DNA from: Jacaranda mimosifolia | Lineage: Eukaryota; Streptophyta; Magnoliopsida; Lamiales; Bignoniaceae | Direction of reading: 5' to 3' | NCBI GenBank assembly: GCA_018894105.1 | Contig: CM032127.1 | Location: 28,016,369 to 28,080,368 of the forward strand | Length of the DNA stretch: 64,000 nucleotides | Shown here: one piece after another, positions 34,215 through 44,990 of the stretch | How positions within the stretch are numbered: position 1 is the first letter of the stretch | Layout: every line of letters starts with the position of its first letter | Position numbers and translations under genes: made by a program | Notes under the pieces: generated by a model | Told to the model about the DNA's origin: nothing | Seen by the model: the letters and a program-made list of their open reading frames with translations, nothing else | Database searches by the model: none

Positions 34215-35577
34215 ATTTTTGTTGTTTACGCAATATGCGGCCTAATGGCATACTAATTAATGAGCTTACCATCATTGTCACACATCCGTGTTTGTTTTTT
34301 ATTTGATTTTGATAAAAGTGTAAGCTAAAAATACATCAAAAATAAACAAGAAGATGCAAATATAAACACTGTACAAATTTACAAAAACACTTCCACAATA
34401 TATAATTATTTCCACAATAATAAATAAAAGGAAAGCCTAGAACTTGCACATATCCTATATAGTTTGAAATGTCTGTGGCATGTATTATAAGACCATGGAG
34501 TAGCTATAGTGAACATCCCTCAATTGCTAGAAGAAATGAACCAATCACGTGTTGTAATTGAGCAAGGCTTCATGTTCAGTAACAGCTCAGCACGCTATGT
34601 AGAATAGGTTTTTGGGATCTTGACAGCCCAACTGCACCTAAACATGTGGTACATGCTCGGACTGTTTTCATATGTCACTTGTTTGGCATGCCATCGAGAT
34701 ATCTCGATAGTTTGCTAGTCATCTACTTAGTCAGCATGTCACTAACCCATATGTCATTATTGTATAACACACATCTGATATGTGTGCCAAACTTGTCGCC
34801 AGACCTGTGTGCATATTGATCTTAAGTTTCGATGTATGGTGATGTCTTTTTCATTAAAAAATGTCGCTTTGCTTGAGTATGCATTGCCCCAGTGCCCTAT
34901 ACACAACATTTAGACATTATCTTAGCAACTCACACGATGCTCGGCCTATATATCTAAACACAACAACTTATAGATTGCTAACAAGATGCCCGATAACATC
35001 TGATGTGTAAATAAAAACCTTCATGAATGTCCATCATTAGCTTAGGTATACACCACATTTGCTCGATGGTGCATAGTGCATTCGACAGAGTTGGGTTGAG
35101 CGCCAAACCAATTCAAGATTATCCGTAACCCAACTATGGTGTGCCTATTCAAACATTCTCAAGATATAGTTGGGACATAAAGGTTACTAAGTGGTCTAAC
35201 ACCCTTTCCCTTGTATAATAAGCTTAAAAAATAAAAACCTTATAAGAGTTGAGGATGTTAAAAGGATGAGGAATGCACCTCCCATTATCCCGACACCTAG
35301 ACCTTAGATTAGCACATTGTTTCTACCAATGTGATCCTTAATACATGTACTTCAATCTCAAAGTCTTATCACAATTAAACCTCGAATCACTCAGTGTGTA
35401 CTTAGAATTAGTTACTACTGAACTACTTAATGTTGTACGTCGTATTGTCTACCCACATAGCCAACCTGCCACCAGCCGATTATGAGCAGATGCTACCCTA
35501 GCACACAATGGGAACCTTTGTCTATTACATTATGGTGATCCATTGTGCCATGTTACCAAGAAATCCTTGCCATGACA
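34215..35577 (-). repeat. Right long repeat, probable 5' LTR of the chromovirus-like element
   Basis: It is collinear with 17,750-19,505. The right edge, read on the minus strand, begins TGTCATGGCAAGGATTTC, a plausible LTR start. Matching internal segments include CACTTGTTTGGCATGCCATCGAG versus CACTTGTCTAGCATGCTGTCGAG (shortened here to the shared words). It lacks the hAT MITE found in the left copy. Confidence 0.55.
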
Positions 35578-36240
35578 ACAAACACTTTTTCTAGCCTGCT
35601 TTCCTTAAACAAACACTAATATTGTTATGTAATTTCTTTTAGATTCTTTTATATAGTTAATAAATTCATGAATTAATTTCTTATTTTGATATATATATAT
35701 ATATATTATGTTTGTGTATGATTTTATTTTCAAATTGAAATATCGTATAATGATAAATTCATTTTTTTGAATATTAAATGTTAATTATTCTATATAAATA
35801 ATAGAAATTTTGAATTTTTAAGTATGAAGTTTTGAATATGTTAGCTAACTCAAAATAAATAGAACCTTTCTATTTTTAAGAAGATGCAAGAAAAATGTAA
35901 AAAACTTCAAATTCAAAATTAAAATTAAAATTGATATGATCCATCAACTGGCCAAAATAGAACTAAAAATATACTTAATTCATTATTAAGTTATTAATGG
36001 TAGTTTAGCCAAAAAATTATTAAATTTTAAAGTACTATAATAAAAGCTTCATAAGAAAAGTTGGTTGAATGAAACTTTTGAATTGAAAAATATTTTAAGT
36101 ATTTTTTTAATATAAAAATTAGTTTTAAAATTTATTAAGTAATTTTCCCTATTTCTATAATGAATTTGTAAGACCATTATTTTGATAATCTCTAGTGAAT
36201 CATAAATTTCTCGGGTATATATATTGACGTACTCCACTTA
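35578..36240. other. AT-rich spacer
   Basis: No gene or element was recognised. An (AT)n run lies at about 35,690-35,706. A 62-codon minus-strand frame at 36,049-36,237 has no recognisable feature. Confidence 0.5.
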
Positions 36241-37500
36241 TGCCCTAAGGACACATAAGTAAAATTACAATAAAAGGATAAATATAACTTGATGGGATGC
36301 TCTACTGAGCTCTCTTAGGTAGGCCACTAAGCTTAATAGGCTCGATTCATTGAGGACTCGGCTAATATAAATACCGATTCCAACAGCTAAAACAGGCATT
36401 AAATGACATATTAATTAACTCGAGCACTATCTCTATATGGGCGCATCTTAAAGTAGAAATCTACAACATAATAATTTCATTAAAGATCTTCAGTTCCAAT
36501 TATGTGCATCATCATTTAGCACAGTTTATACGAATTACTTCTTGACTTAATTACCAAATGCTAAGGATGCAAATAAGATCTAGAATCAAGACTCTAGTGC
36601 CACTATGGTGCCCCAACGCATGCAACCCCCATTGATGGCCGAGCATGCACCCAAGGTGCCCTAGTGTTGGAGTTCCACATAGAACCACAAGCGTCGCATC
36701 CTAGAGGATAGATTATCATGATTGCTCATGAGGATCGATTTTACAAGTCACTCAGAAAGCCTTAATGGCATTAGCAGAAGATGCCTCAGTATAGGGACAA
36801 TGAAAGCGATGGCCTAGTATGCAACACAACATCACCCACAAGGTGACCGCCCCTGGGCATCGAGAAAAGGAAATGAGGTGACCTAATCAGTAAAGGAAGT
36901 GGTCCCATGGCTACCTCACAACTCAATAGATGGCCCAGTTGCCACTACCCCACCATGGATCTCAGGTCACCAACCTCCCAAAATTTGATGAAATTGGAGA
37001 CACCAATAACATTTAACTAACAATATGGCATGTATGGAGTTGTACAACCTAAGTGAGGTAACTTACGATAAGGTCGTCGGAATTACCCTAGCGAAGTGCA
37101 CCCTGAACTAGATCAATCAACTGTATACTAGAACCTTCATAAAACTAGAAGGGCTTACCCCTACACAACTTCTCTATCAATTTAAGATGGACACCTACTC
37201 ATTCACCATAGAGCAGAAGGAAAAGGACTACAAGAGTTTCATTTAGGCAGCACATTAGATTCCCCACCTCAATCTTGATTCTTGCCAAGCATCATACAAG
37301 AAAACTTGATTCAAGGAATTCATAATGAGTGACCCTCTGGCCACTTCGGAGGAGATCTTAATCTGAGCTGAGAAGTACATACGTATCAACAAAACAACAA
37401 CTCCAATTGGGAACCATAAATGAAAGATGATCCCAAGAGGTAAGGGGAATTCCCATGCTAGGCAACCCCAAACTCAAAGGCGCCTGACATATAACTATTT
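36241..37500 (+). pseudogene. Tat-type Ty3/gypsy leader and gag relic
   Basis: The stretch 36,560-36,620 resembles the sequence before gag in fragment D (GATGCAAATAAGATCTAGAATCAAGACT versus GATGCAAACAAGGTCCAGAGCTCAAGACT, quoted here only as related words). The gag core is read at 37,030-37,390 with stops: MELYNLSEVTYDKVVGITL, LTPTQLLYQFKMDTYSFTIE, then FIMSDPLATSEEILI and AEKYIRINKTTTP. The last match the RPPxxLxEALxRAxKYIxxEE motif of gypsy gag. The 5' portion (36,241-36,550) may be an LTR end. The relic is cut off by a CACTA MITE at 37,504. Confidence 0.6.
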
Positions 37501-37503
37501 ATT

Positions 37504-37851
37504 CACTACAAAAAACTAAGGCACCAACTACGATTAATCTATAGCTAATGCTAACAATTCATAGTTTTAACTATGAAACTAATGTAGTCAAATTCAAAAT
37601 AAATACTCTAATAGCTAACTCTCACTATGATCAATCCATGCCTAATAGTTATATTTTTGTTATATATGCCATTTTTTCTATCAATAATACATAGTTAATA
37701 TGTTGTTCTTCCAACTAATAAAATTAGGATTGATATCTAAAATTGTTGTTGCTTATTATTTTTTAAACAAATCACATTTGCTATGAAAACTTATATTTAT
37801 AATTTTTAGCCATAACTATAAAATTAATTTTGTTAAAATATTGTTGTAGTG
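37504..37851. mobile_element. CACTA MITE with ATT target duplication
   Basis: A 348-bp element starting CACTACAAAAAACTAAGG and ending TTGTTGTAGTG, flanked on both sides by ATT (37,501-37,503 and 37,852-37,854), as expected for En/Spm (CACTA) elements with 3-bp duplications. It has no coding capacity. It is related to 54,417-55,152, with which it shares subterminal CAACTA(C/T)(G/A)AT and CTCACTA words. Confidence 0.85.
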
Positions 37852-37966
37852 ATTATCTAATTTTCTTAGAGTAGTTATCTCAAATAAGGGATATCAATTT
37901 TATTGTTGGCGTGTGGGAGATAGTTGTGAAACACACACAAATAAATATATACGTCATTCAAGTTTT

Positions 37967-38520
37967 GAGAGTGTTTGACCAAATTTATTTAGAAAGCCTT
38001 ATAAGTTCCTACATCTTATAAGATATTTTTTAAACTTATCAGATGCTAGATTTTTCTAAAAAATAATTTTTTAAATAAAACAAGATTTTGGAGCTTATAA
38101 GGTGTTAGTGTTGAAGATTTTATAATTAATATAACTAAAATTAAGAGAGCTTATTAAGATATTAAAAATAAGAGAGTGTTTTGGTGAGCTTATAAACTCC
38201 TCAAAATATCTTATAAGATATTTGAGGACTTATAAAATATAAAAAAGTGTTTGGTAATTTTTTTAAAAAAAAGAGCTTATATGCTTATAAAATAAGATGT
38301 TATGAGTTTATTAGCTCTTTTAAAAAAAATAAAGAGTTCCTAACTTATTTTTAAAATCATAATAAGCTCCCTTAATTTTAAGTATATTAATTACAAAATT
38401 GATATTACTCACATCTTATAAGCTCTAAAATCTTATTTTATCCAAACACAAATTTCAAAAACATCTTATAAGATGTAGGAGCTTATAATTTTTTTTGAAT
38501 TAGTTTAGCCAAACACCCTC
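37967..38520. mobile_element. MITE with GAGxGTGTTTG ends, superfamily unclear
   Basis: Left end GAGAGTGTTTGACC and right end reading inward GAGGGTGTTTGGCTAA. Longer subterminal inverted repeats (CTACATCTTATAAGAT near the left, its complement near the right) show that the two halves mirror each other. No convincing target duplication was found, so hAT and PIF/Harbinger remain open. Its interior is full of CTTATAAGAT-type words. Confidence 0.65.
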
Positions 38521-38575
38521 TAAATAACTTGTAATTAATATTTTGCGGAGAAAATATTGATTAACATTTTAGGGT

Positions 38576-38640
38576 AGTTTGTTTGTTTGTTTGTTTGTTG
38601 TTTATTTTATTATTTTTTATTTTTTTTGGGGGGGGGGGGG
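38576..38640 (+). repeat. (GTTT)n microsatellite and poly-G run
   Basis: About six GTTT units at 38,576-38,600, a T-rich stretch, and 13 G at 38,628-38,640. Confidence 0.85.
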
Positions 38641-38788
38641 TTTACTTTCACATCTAATTGCCTTTTGGCCTTAAGTCATGGAAAACAGTATATGTTTTTA
38701 ATGTGAATTGATTTTTTATTCTGTGTCTCATCGTAATACTCTTAATTAAATTGGAACAAAACTTTATGTAGAGTAAAAAGACGAAGGC

Positions 38789-39135
38789 AATGTTTGGTTA
38801 TGTTTCCCCAAAATAATATTATTTTGGGGAAATATAATCAAACATGTTCTCATTTTTTCCTCTAAAACATACATTTTTTAATATATACATACATATTATA
38901 TATATATCTTATATATTTTATTATTATTCTAACATTAAAAGAATCACTCAATTCATTTTTCACCACAAAAATTCAATAAAAGATATTGATTTAACTGCTA
39001 CAATAAAAATTATCTCCCCCAAAGCATAAACAAATATACCAAAAAAAAATTTTCTTCATATTTTTCAATAATTTATTCTCTCAAAACACATAATAAATAC
39101 ATAATAAAATTTTATAAAAAACATAACCAAACATT
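38789..39135. mobile_element. MITE of the AATGTTTGGTTATG family, copy 1
   Basis: The terminal inverted repeats AATGTTTGGTTATGTTT are nearly perfect at both ends. A perfect 30-bp palindrome (TTTCCCCAAAATAAT and its complement, 38,803-38,832) lies just inside the left end. The internal sequence aligns with 53,751-54,230 and partly with 51,290-51,610. No clear target duplication. Confidence 0.7.
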
Positions 39136-40527
39136 TCGGAATACTTTATGCATTTTTAACTTCTATTTGTCAAAAGTAATGATTAAAAATTGAAAGTCAT
39201 TTTGAATGGGTGTAAATGAGGACAACCAATGTGGATCGGGTGGAAACCCCGTACCCGCAAGCTAATTAATAAATGGGTATTCATGGATCATAAGCCATAT
39301 TAAAAGATGTTGGTTGAGTATTTGACCGTTTGTTGAATAAAGAGGAGAGGGAGGGGGGCTGGTTGGGCCCCCAAGTCTATCCATCTAGATAGAGAAATAG
39401 CCTTATATGGGTCATGGCCCATGAGTGGCTCAAAAATTAAGGCAACAAAAAAGAAAAAGAAAAGTTGAATAACCAAAGGAAACTTTCATGCTCGTACTTT
39501 AAGTCATTAAAGCTTTGTTTGTCCTGCCGCCTGCGTGTGATTAGAGCTCTCAAAGGCTAACATTTGAATCGAATAAGTGTTATATTTGAATTTGAGGGAT
39601 ATTTAAAATCCTAAAAAAAACTGATCGAATTTAATATATTTTTTTGAATTGCATAAAAAAGTATTGTATTTGCAAAGTAATTTGCATTGAATTTGAGTTT
39701 TTGACAGCTTTTTTATTATATATTAGCTCAAAAATTAAATATTTAGATGATAAGCTCTTATTTTATATTATATTAATTTACAGGTAAAGTATCATACATT
39801 ATTATATTTGATATTTTTTTCTTTTCTTTATCAGTATCCCTCTTATTTTTAGACTGAAGCTCAATATCAATAAAATAACATAAATATTAATATAGATATT
39901 AGGCCAATATATTATAAATATTTTATTTAAAAGTCTATTAATATAATCTATAAGAGTATTAATTTAACAAAAAGTTGTTTAAGTTCAAATTTGAATTTTA
40001 ACGGATTGTATTACTTAATTCCATATCAAGTCCATTTATTTTGAATTATAAATATTTATAATAGACTATAATTTATTGAATATTTTAATTAATTAAAAAT
40101 CTTAAAATTCAAATTGAATTCGAATTAAAATCTGACCCATTAACAACCCTAAATTATGAGTGGAATTAATTTGCCAGAAATAATGAAAGTGGGGTGGCAC
40201 GAGATTATATTTGAACTCAAGCTTAACTATATCCACTAAAAACATTTTTAGTAGATTTCTATGTTGTTAGATTTTATTTTTCGTATTTTATATAATAATA
40301 ATTGTTATCTTTGTTAACAATAAATTGAAATTTGTTCTATCGAAAAATTAAATATAATCACAATTATAAATTTATCATATTAAGATTACAAGTAACTATT
40401 AGATATCAATCTGTAGTCATACTCATCGCAAGTGTAACATATTATTTATGCATTATTCGTACTGAAAATTAACTTAAAATCATTCCTTTAATTTAGTGAG
40501 AACTAAGGTGGAATCATGATTTAGTCC
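39136..40527. other. AT-rich spacer with a possible hAT-like element at 39,542-40,151
   Basis: From 39,542 (TAGAGCTCTCAAAGG) to 40,151 the ends mirror each other loosely (right end reading inward TAGGGTTGTTAATGG, 10 of 15 matching), with ATTTGAAT/AATTCGAAT words on both sides. No target duplication was found. The rest shows no feature. Confidence 0.4.
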
Positions 40528-40991
40528 TGTTGATTTTACTTTGAAATTTGGACTAAATTGATGAGAATTGGTAGAAGTGGAGCGAAACGGAGTCAAGCTG
40601 GTGAAATGGGCATTGGAGCACACCCTGACGTGTGGTGAACAGTAACTTTGCATAGTGAACAGTATTTTTGCACCAGGGTGCAAGTTTTTTGGGTATAAAT
40701 ATCAGTTTTCTTCTGGGAAAAAGTAATCATGGACATAACACAAGGGCTTCTTTACTGCTTTTGAGTAAATTTCTCAAGACAGAGTTTAGAACGAGGGTGT
40801 TAGTCGGTCTCGTGAGATTTGTGGGATTCAAGTTTGTACTTGCACTTTGATTTGAGATCAATAAAATTTCTTTTCTTTATCAGGTGGATTAGGCACATAG
40901 CCGAACTACTTTAAATCTTGTTGTCATATTCCATCGAATTACTTTACTGTTATTTCATAGTTTTCGCAATAGATCCTCTTGAGTTCCAACA
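40528..40991 (+). repeat. 5' LTR of copia B
   Basis: 464 bp beginning TGTTGATTTTACTTTG and ending GAGTTCCAACA. A TATA-like GGGTATAAATATC lies at 40,691-40,703 and a CAATAAAA polyadenylation-like signal near 40,859. It lacks about 100 bp present in the 3' LTR. Confidence 0.92.
40691..40703 (+). promoter_or_regulatory. TATA box in the copia B 5' LTR
   Basis: GGGTATAAATATC lies about 300 bp before the LTR end. The 3' LTR has GGGTATGAATATC at the same place, a weakened box. Confidence 0.6.
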
Positions 40992-40994
40992 AAT

Positions 40995-41005
40995 TGGTAT
41001 CAGAG
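40995..41005 (+). promoter_or_regulatory. Primer binding site of copia B
   Basis: TGGTATCAGAG, matching the initiator tRNA-Met 3' end, lies three bases after the 5' LTR. Confidence 0.85.
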
Positions 41006-41018
41006 TAGGTTGTATCAG

Positions 41019-41868
41019 ATGTTAGGCATGAAGTATGAGATAGAGAAATTCGATGGGAAGAATGACTTTGGGCTATGGACGATGAAGATTCACGCCCTCT
41101 TCTATCAATAAAGTTTATAGAGAGTGTTAAAGGGCAGAGATTCCTTGCCGAAAATGCTGACAGATGAGGAGAAGGACGAGTTCATGGTGAAAGCTTATGT
41201 TACTCTAGTGTTATCATTGGCGGATAACATACTGAGAGAAGTCGCCACAGAAAGTACGCCGGCGAATTTATGGAAGAAGCTGGAAAGTCTATATATTACG
41301 AAGTTCCTGACAAATTGGCTGTATTTGAAACAGCGGTTATACACATTAAGAATGAAGGAAGGTACATCTATTACTTAGCATATTGATTTTTTCAATAAGG
41401 TGATTTTGGATCTTGCTAGTATAGATGTTAAAATTGAAGATAAAGACCAAGCATTGATTATCTTATGTTCTCTGTCTAAATCTTTTGAGTACTTGGTTAC
41501 TACTTTGTTGTACGGGAGGGATACAATTTTAATGGAGGATGTGAATGCCTCATTGAATTCCAACGAATTGAGAAAACATATCTTGAGCAGCAATGATGGT
41601 GAAGTGGAGAAGGATTGGTGGCAAAAGAGAGACCAACAGAAAGGAGAAAGAGTAGAGGCCGATCGAAGTCCTGAACCAAGCTTAGAAATAGTGACAAGTG
41701 TTTTAGGTGCTGTGGAAAGGGGCATTGGAAACAAAATTGTCCGGAACAAGGAAAGACGAATGATGCAGGTGAAACTTCTGATAGAAAATGGGATGATGTC
41801 GCAGGAATTGTTGAGGATGAGTCTGATGGTGGGCTTGTTCTCAACATTGCTGAAACTATTCTAAGCTT
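41019..41868 (+). pseudogene. Copia B gag
   Basis: The gag start is the ATG at 41,019 (MLGMKYEIEKFDGKNDFGLW), with an in-frame stop after HALFYQ. Frame 41,124-41,378 has ILREVATESTPANLWKKLES and LYTLRMKEGTSIT. Frame 41,400 onward has LASIDVKIEDKDQALIILCS and LPKSFEYLVTTLL-like sequence. After a frameshift near 41,690 comes an intact zinc knuckle, CFRCCGKGHWKQNC (CX2CX4HX4C). This protein packages the element RNA in particles. At least three breaks. Confidence 0.88.
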
Positions 41869-42200
41869 TAAATGGATTTTGGATAGTGGTTGTTCCTACC
41901 ATATGTGCCCACGAGAAATTGGTTTACCACATATAAGAAATATGATGGTGGTAAAGTACTTATGGGAAATGATGCTTTTTGCAAGGTTGTAGGAATTATC
42001 TCAGTTATAGAATGCATGATGGCATAGTAAGGACCCCAACAGATGTGTGTCATGTTCCAAATTTAAAGAAAAATCTGATATCGCTGATTGTGAGTACAAA
42101 GCTCGAGATGGAGTTCTGAGGGTTTCCAAAGGTGCATTACTTATCATCAAGGGAGACAAGTGGAATGACCTTTATATATTGCAGGGAAACACGATTTCTG
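41869..42200 (+). pseudogene. Copia B aspartic protease
   Basis: WILDSGCSYHMCP at about 41,872-41,910 is the copia protease signature, with DSG intact. The following flap region (LYxxx..VMGND..C) is frameshifted, but SKGALLIIKGDKWNDLYILQ near 42,125-42,185 leads to the GAG-pre-integrase segment. A stop after VVVSS follows. Confidence 0.85.
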
Positions 42201-42235
42201 GTACTGTAGTGGTTTCTTCATAAGTCAATGATACT

Positions 42236-43110
42236 ATGAGATTGTGGCATATGCGGCTTAGGTATACGAGTGAGAAGGGGATGTCAGAACTGAGCAAACG
42301 AGGTTTGCTTTGTGGAGATAAGACTGGAGAATTGAATTTCTGCGAGTAGTATGTGCTTGGCAAGCAACACAGGGTGAAATTCGGCACTGCAGTTCACAAG
42401 GCCAAGGGCACCTTGAATTACAGTTACTTAGATCTTTGAGGGTCTTCTCAGGTTCCTTCAAAGGGAGGTGCTAGGTACATGCTGACATTCATTGATGATT
42501 TCTCATCGAGATTATGGGTGTACATGCTAAAGCATAAGGATGAGGTGTTTGTCAACTTCAAGCAATGGAAGACCTTAATTGAGAAGTAGACAGAAAAGGA
42601 GATCAAGCTCTTGAGGACTAACAATGAATTAGAGTTTTGCAATAAGAAATTTTAGGAATTCTGCGATAAGGAAGAAATTATGAGGCATTGCACAATTGTA
42701 CATACACCATAGCAGAATGGAGTTACAGAACGGATGAACAGGAGTATCTTGAAAAGAGCTAAATGCATACTCTTTAATGCCGAATTGTCCAAGAATTTTT
42801 GGGCAGAAGCTATTAACATTACGTGTTATTTGGCGAATAGGTCATCATCAACTACTTTGGACTGCTAGACATCAATAGAAGTTTGGTCCAGGTCTCTTGT
42901 TGATTACTCAAATCTAAGAGTATTTGGGTGTCCAGCCTATGCTCATGTCTGGAACAGAAAGCTTGAGCCTAGGGCGAGAAAGTGCATATTTCTAGGCTAT
43001 GCAGATGGAGTCAAAGGTTATTGTTTGTGGTGTAATGATGACAAGTGCTCCAAAATAATTATCAGCAGAGACGTGACATTTAATGACTTTGCAATGATAA
43101 AGAAGGCGAA
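42236..43110 (+). pseudogene. Copia B integrase
   Basis: The N-terminal zinc segment begins RLWHMRLRYTSEKGMSEL (usual GH is RY, so one histidine is lost) and FCE-stop-YVLGKQHRVKF. The core has MLTFIDDFSSRLWVYMLK with the first aspartate. The second block is KLLRTNNELEFC, where RTDNGLEF is usual (Asp to Asn). The third keeps QNGVTERMNRSIL with the glutamate. The post-core RVFGCPAYAHVWNRKLEPRA and KCIFLGYADGVKGY are well kept. Five or more stops. Position and order fit copia. Confidence 0.88.
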
Positions 43111-43385
43111 GTAGCCTAAAAGCAGTCAATAGGGCATTAAGGAGAAAGTGGAGTTTGAAGTTGACACTCTACAAGTTTCAAAGGGGAAATAAAATGTGGT
43201 AGATGAAGCTGGTGAGAGCGCACTATCACCTAATCAACACTAGAAAAATGAACCACTTCAAAATTATTGCTTGGCTTGGGATAGGGAGAAGTGGCAGATC
43301 AAACCACCACAACGGTTTGCTTACTCAAATCTGGTAGCTTATGCTTTGAGTTCAGTCGAGGAGTTCATAGGAGATGATCTAGTCT
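43111..43385 (+). other. Copia B linker between integrase and RT
   Basis: A poorly conserved acidic linker with several stops (SPNQH, PPQRFAYSNLVAYALS). This is where copia polyproteins vary most. Confidence 0.5.
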
Positions 43386-44381
43386 CATATAAAGAGGCAA
43401 TTTCCTAGCCAGATTTGGATAAATGGGTTGTAGCTATGAGTGAAGAGATAGAGTTTCTACACAAAAAATAGCACATGAGAGCTAGTTGATGTACCTAAAG
43501 GGCAGAAGATTGTAGGTTGCAAATGGATCTACAAGAAGAAGGAAGGGATTCCCAAGATTGAAGATGCTAGATACAAAGCACGATTGGTTGCTAAGGGCTT
43601 TACTCAGAGAGAGGGAGTTGACTTTCATCAAGTATTCTCCCCAGTTGTAAAACATACTTCCATTCGTCTTTTACTTTCCATAGTTGCTATGTTTGATTGT
43701 TGCTAGAGCATATGGATGTGAAAACAATGTTTCTGCATAGTGAGTTGCATGAACAAATCTACGTGAGCCAACTAGAGGGATTCAATGTTTTCGGGAAACA
43801 AAATCAAGCATTTCTTTTGAAGAGGTCTATATGGCTTGAAATAATGTATCAGATAGTGGTATAAAAGGTTTGATGCTTTTATTACCAAGATAGGATATAC
43901 AAGAAGCAAATTTGACTGTTGCGTATATTATAAAATTTGTAGTGATAGCCTTTTCATATATTTGTTGTTGTACGGTGATGATATGTTGATTGCCTCTAGA
44001 AACATATCTGAGATTAACCAATTAAAAGCCCAGTTAAGTGAAGAATTTGAAATGAAGGATTTGGGCAGTGCAAAGAAGATAGTGGGCATGGAGATCATTC
44101 GGGACAGACATGCAGTAATGTTTTACTTGTTTCAACAACATTACATTAAGAAAGTACTTGAGCGATTTGGGATGGATAAGTTTAAGCCAGTTAGTATGCC
44201 ACTTGTAGATCATTTCAAGCTCTCATCAAATCTATCATCGAGTATTGAGGAGGAGGTAGAGCACATGCCTAATATGCCATATGCTAGTGCAGTTGGTAGC
44301 TTGATGTACGCCATGGTGTGTACTAGGCCAGACATTTTAAATGTAGTTAGTGTTGTGAGCAGGTATATGCACAAGCCATGA
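43386..44381 (+). pseudogene. Copia B reverse transcriptase
   Basis: The start of the RT domain is seen as LDKWVVAMSEEIEFLHKK, then [13 protein letters not shown] and [18 protein letters not shown] blocks, [15 protein letters not shown] and YMDVKT-like segments with frame changes between 43,480 and 43,960. Frame 43,962-44,381 holds the catalytic block MLLYGDDMLIASRNISE, where YGDD replaces the usual YVDD, then KDLGSAKKIVGMEIIRDR and YASAVGSLMYAMVCTRPDI. The Asp pair is kept, but the upstream frame is broken. Confidence 0.88.
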
Positions 44382-44929
44382 AAGACCTATTGACAAGTTA
44401 TGAAATGGATCATGAGGTATTTAAGAGCCTCTATAGACAGATGCTTGAGATATAGTTAATCGAATTCTACTGCTAGAATTATTAGCTATGTGGATGCAGG
44501 TTATGCATGAGATTTGGACAGCAAAAGATCTATAACTGGGTATGTGTTACAGTAAGTTGGAAGGTGACTTTGCAATCATCAATTGCATTGTCCACAACAA
44601 AAACTAAGTACATGGCTTTAGCTGAAGGCGTGAAGAAAGGTATTTGGCTAAAAGGGTTGATTGAGAATATAGGTATGGATTTTGAGATTACTTCTATATT
44701 TTGTGATAGTTAGAGTGCCATACACTTGTTAAAAAATCAAGCCTTTCATGGGAGAACAAAGCACATTGACATAAGATATCACTTTATCCGGGATATGGTG
44801 TCTCAAGGTGTCATTCAAGTGGACAAGGTTGGAACTATGGATAATCCGGTAGACATGTTGACTAAGGCTATTCCAGAAATCAAATTCGATCATTGCTTGG
44901 ATTTGGTTAATGTTTGTAGACTCAGGTGA
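44382..44929 (+). pseudogene. Copia B RNase H
   Basis: Segments in order: RYLRASIDRCLRYS, a SYVDAGYA-like block near 44,485, SKRSITGYVF-like sequence near 44,520, frame 44,507-44,713 with QSSIALSTTKTKYMALAEGV, then ICD-type sequence with a stop. Frame 44,726-44,929 has RTKHIDIRYHFIRDMVSQ and DMLTKAIPEIKFDHCL, ending in a natural stop after NVCRLR. The acidic residue of TEAEYMA has become K. Inactive. Confidence 0.88.
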
Positions 44930-44980
44930 TAGGCCCTTTAGGGGCAAGGACAAAGAAGAAGGATGATGAATTTCAAGTCA

Positions 44981-44990
44981 AGGTAGAGAT
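44981..44990 (+). promoter_or_regulatory. Polypurine tract of copia B
   Basis: AGGTAGAGAT lies immediately before TGTTGATTTT of the 3' LTR; the usual form is AAGGTGGAGAT. Confidence 0.8.

Larger units (their letters stand above)
17750..35577 (-). mobile_element. Chromovirus-like Ty3/gypsy element, split by a copia insertion
   Basis: Two diverged long repeats, 17,750-19,505 and about 34,215-35,577, share blocks throughout (for example ATGGCATACCGATTAATTA versus ATGGCATACTAATTAATGA) and flank minus-strand gag, protease, RT and RNase H relics at 20,090-22,240. The simplest reading is 3' LTR on the left and 5' LTR on the right, with the copia element at 22,575-33,974 inserted into the leader or gag region. 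Integrase is not recognisable. Divergence between the repeats suggests great age. LTR borders are approximate. Confidence 0.6.

Noticed and set aside
39542..40151. A further hAT element
   Set aside because: Kept only as a weak mention inside the spacer: ends match at 10 of 15 and no 8-bp duplication could be found.
41375..41749. 124-codon minus-strand frame opposite copia B gag
   Set aside because: It is a shadow of the gag coding strand, and the plus strand has clear gag motifs.
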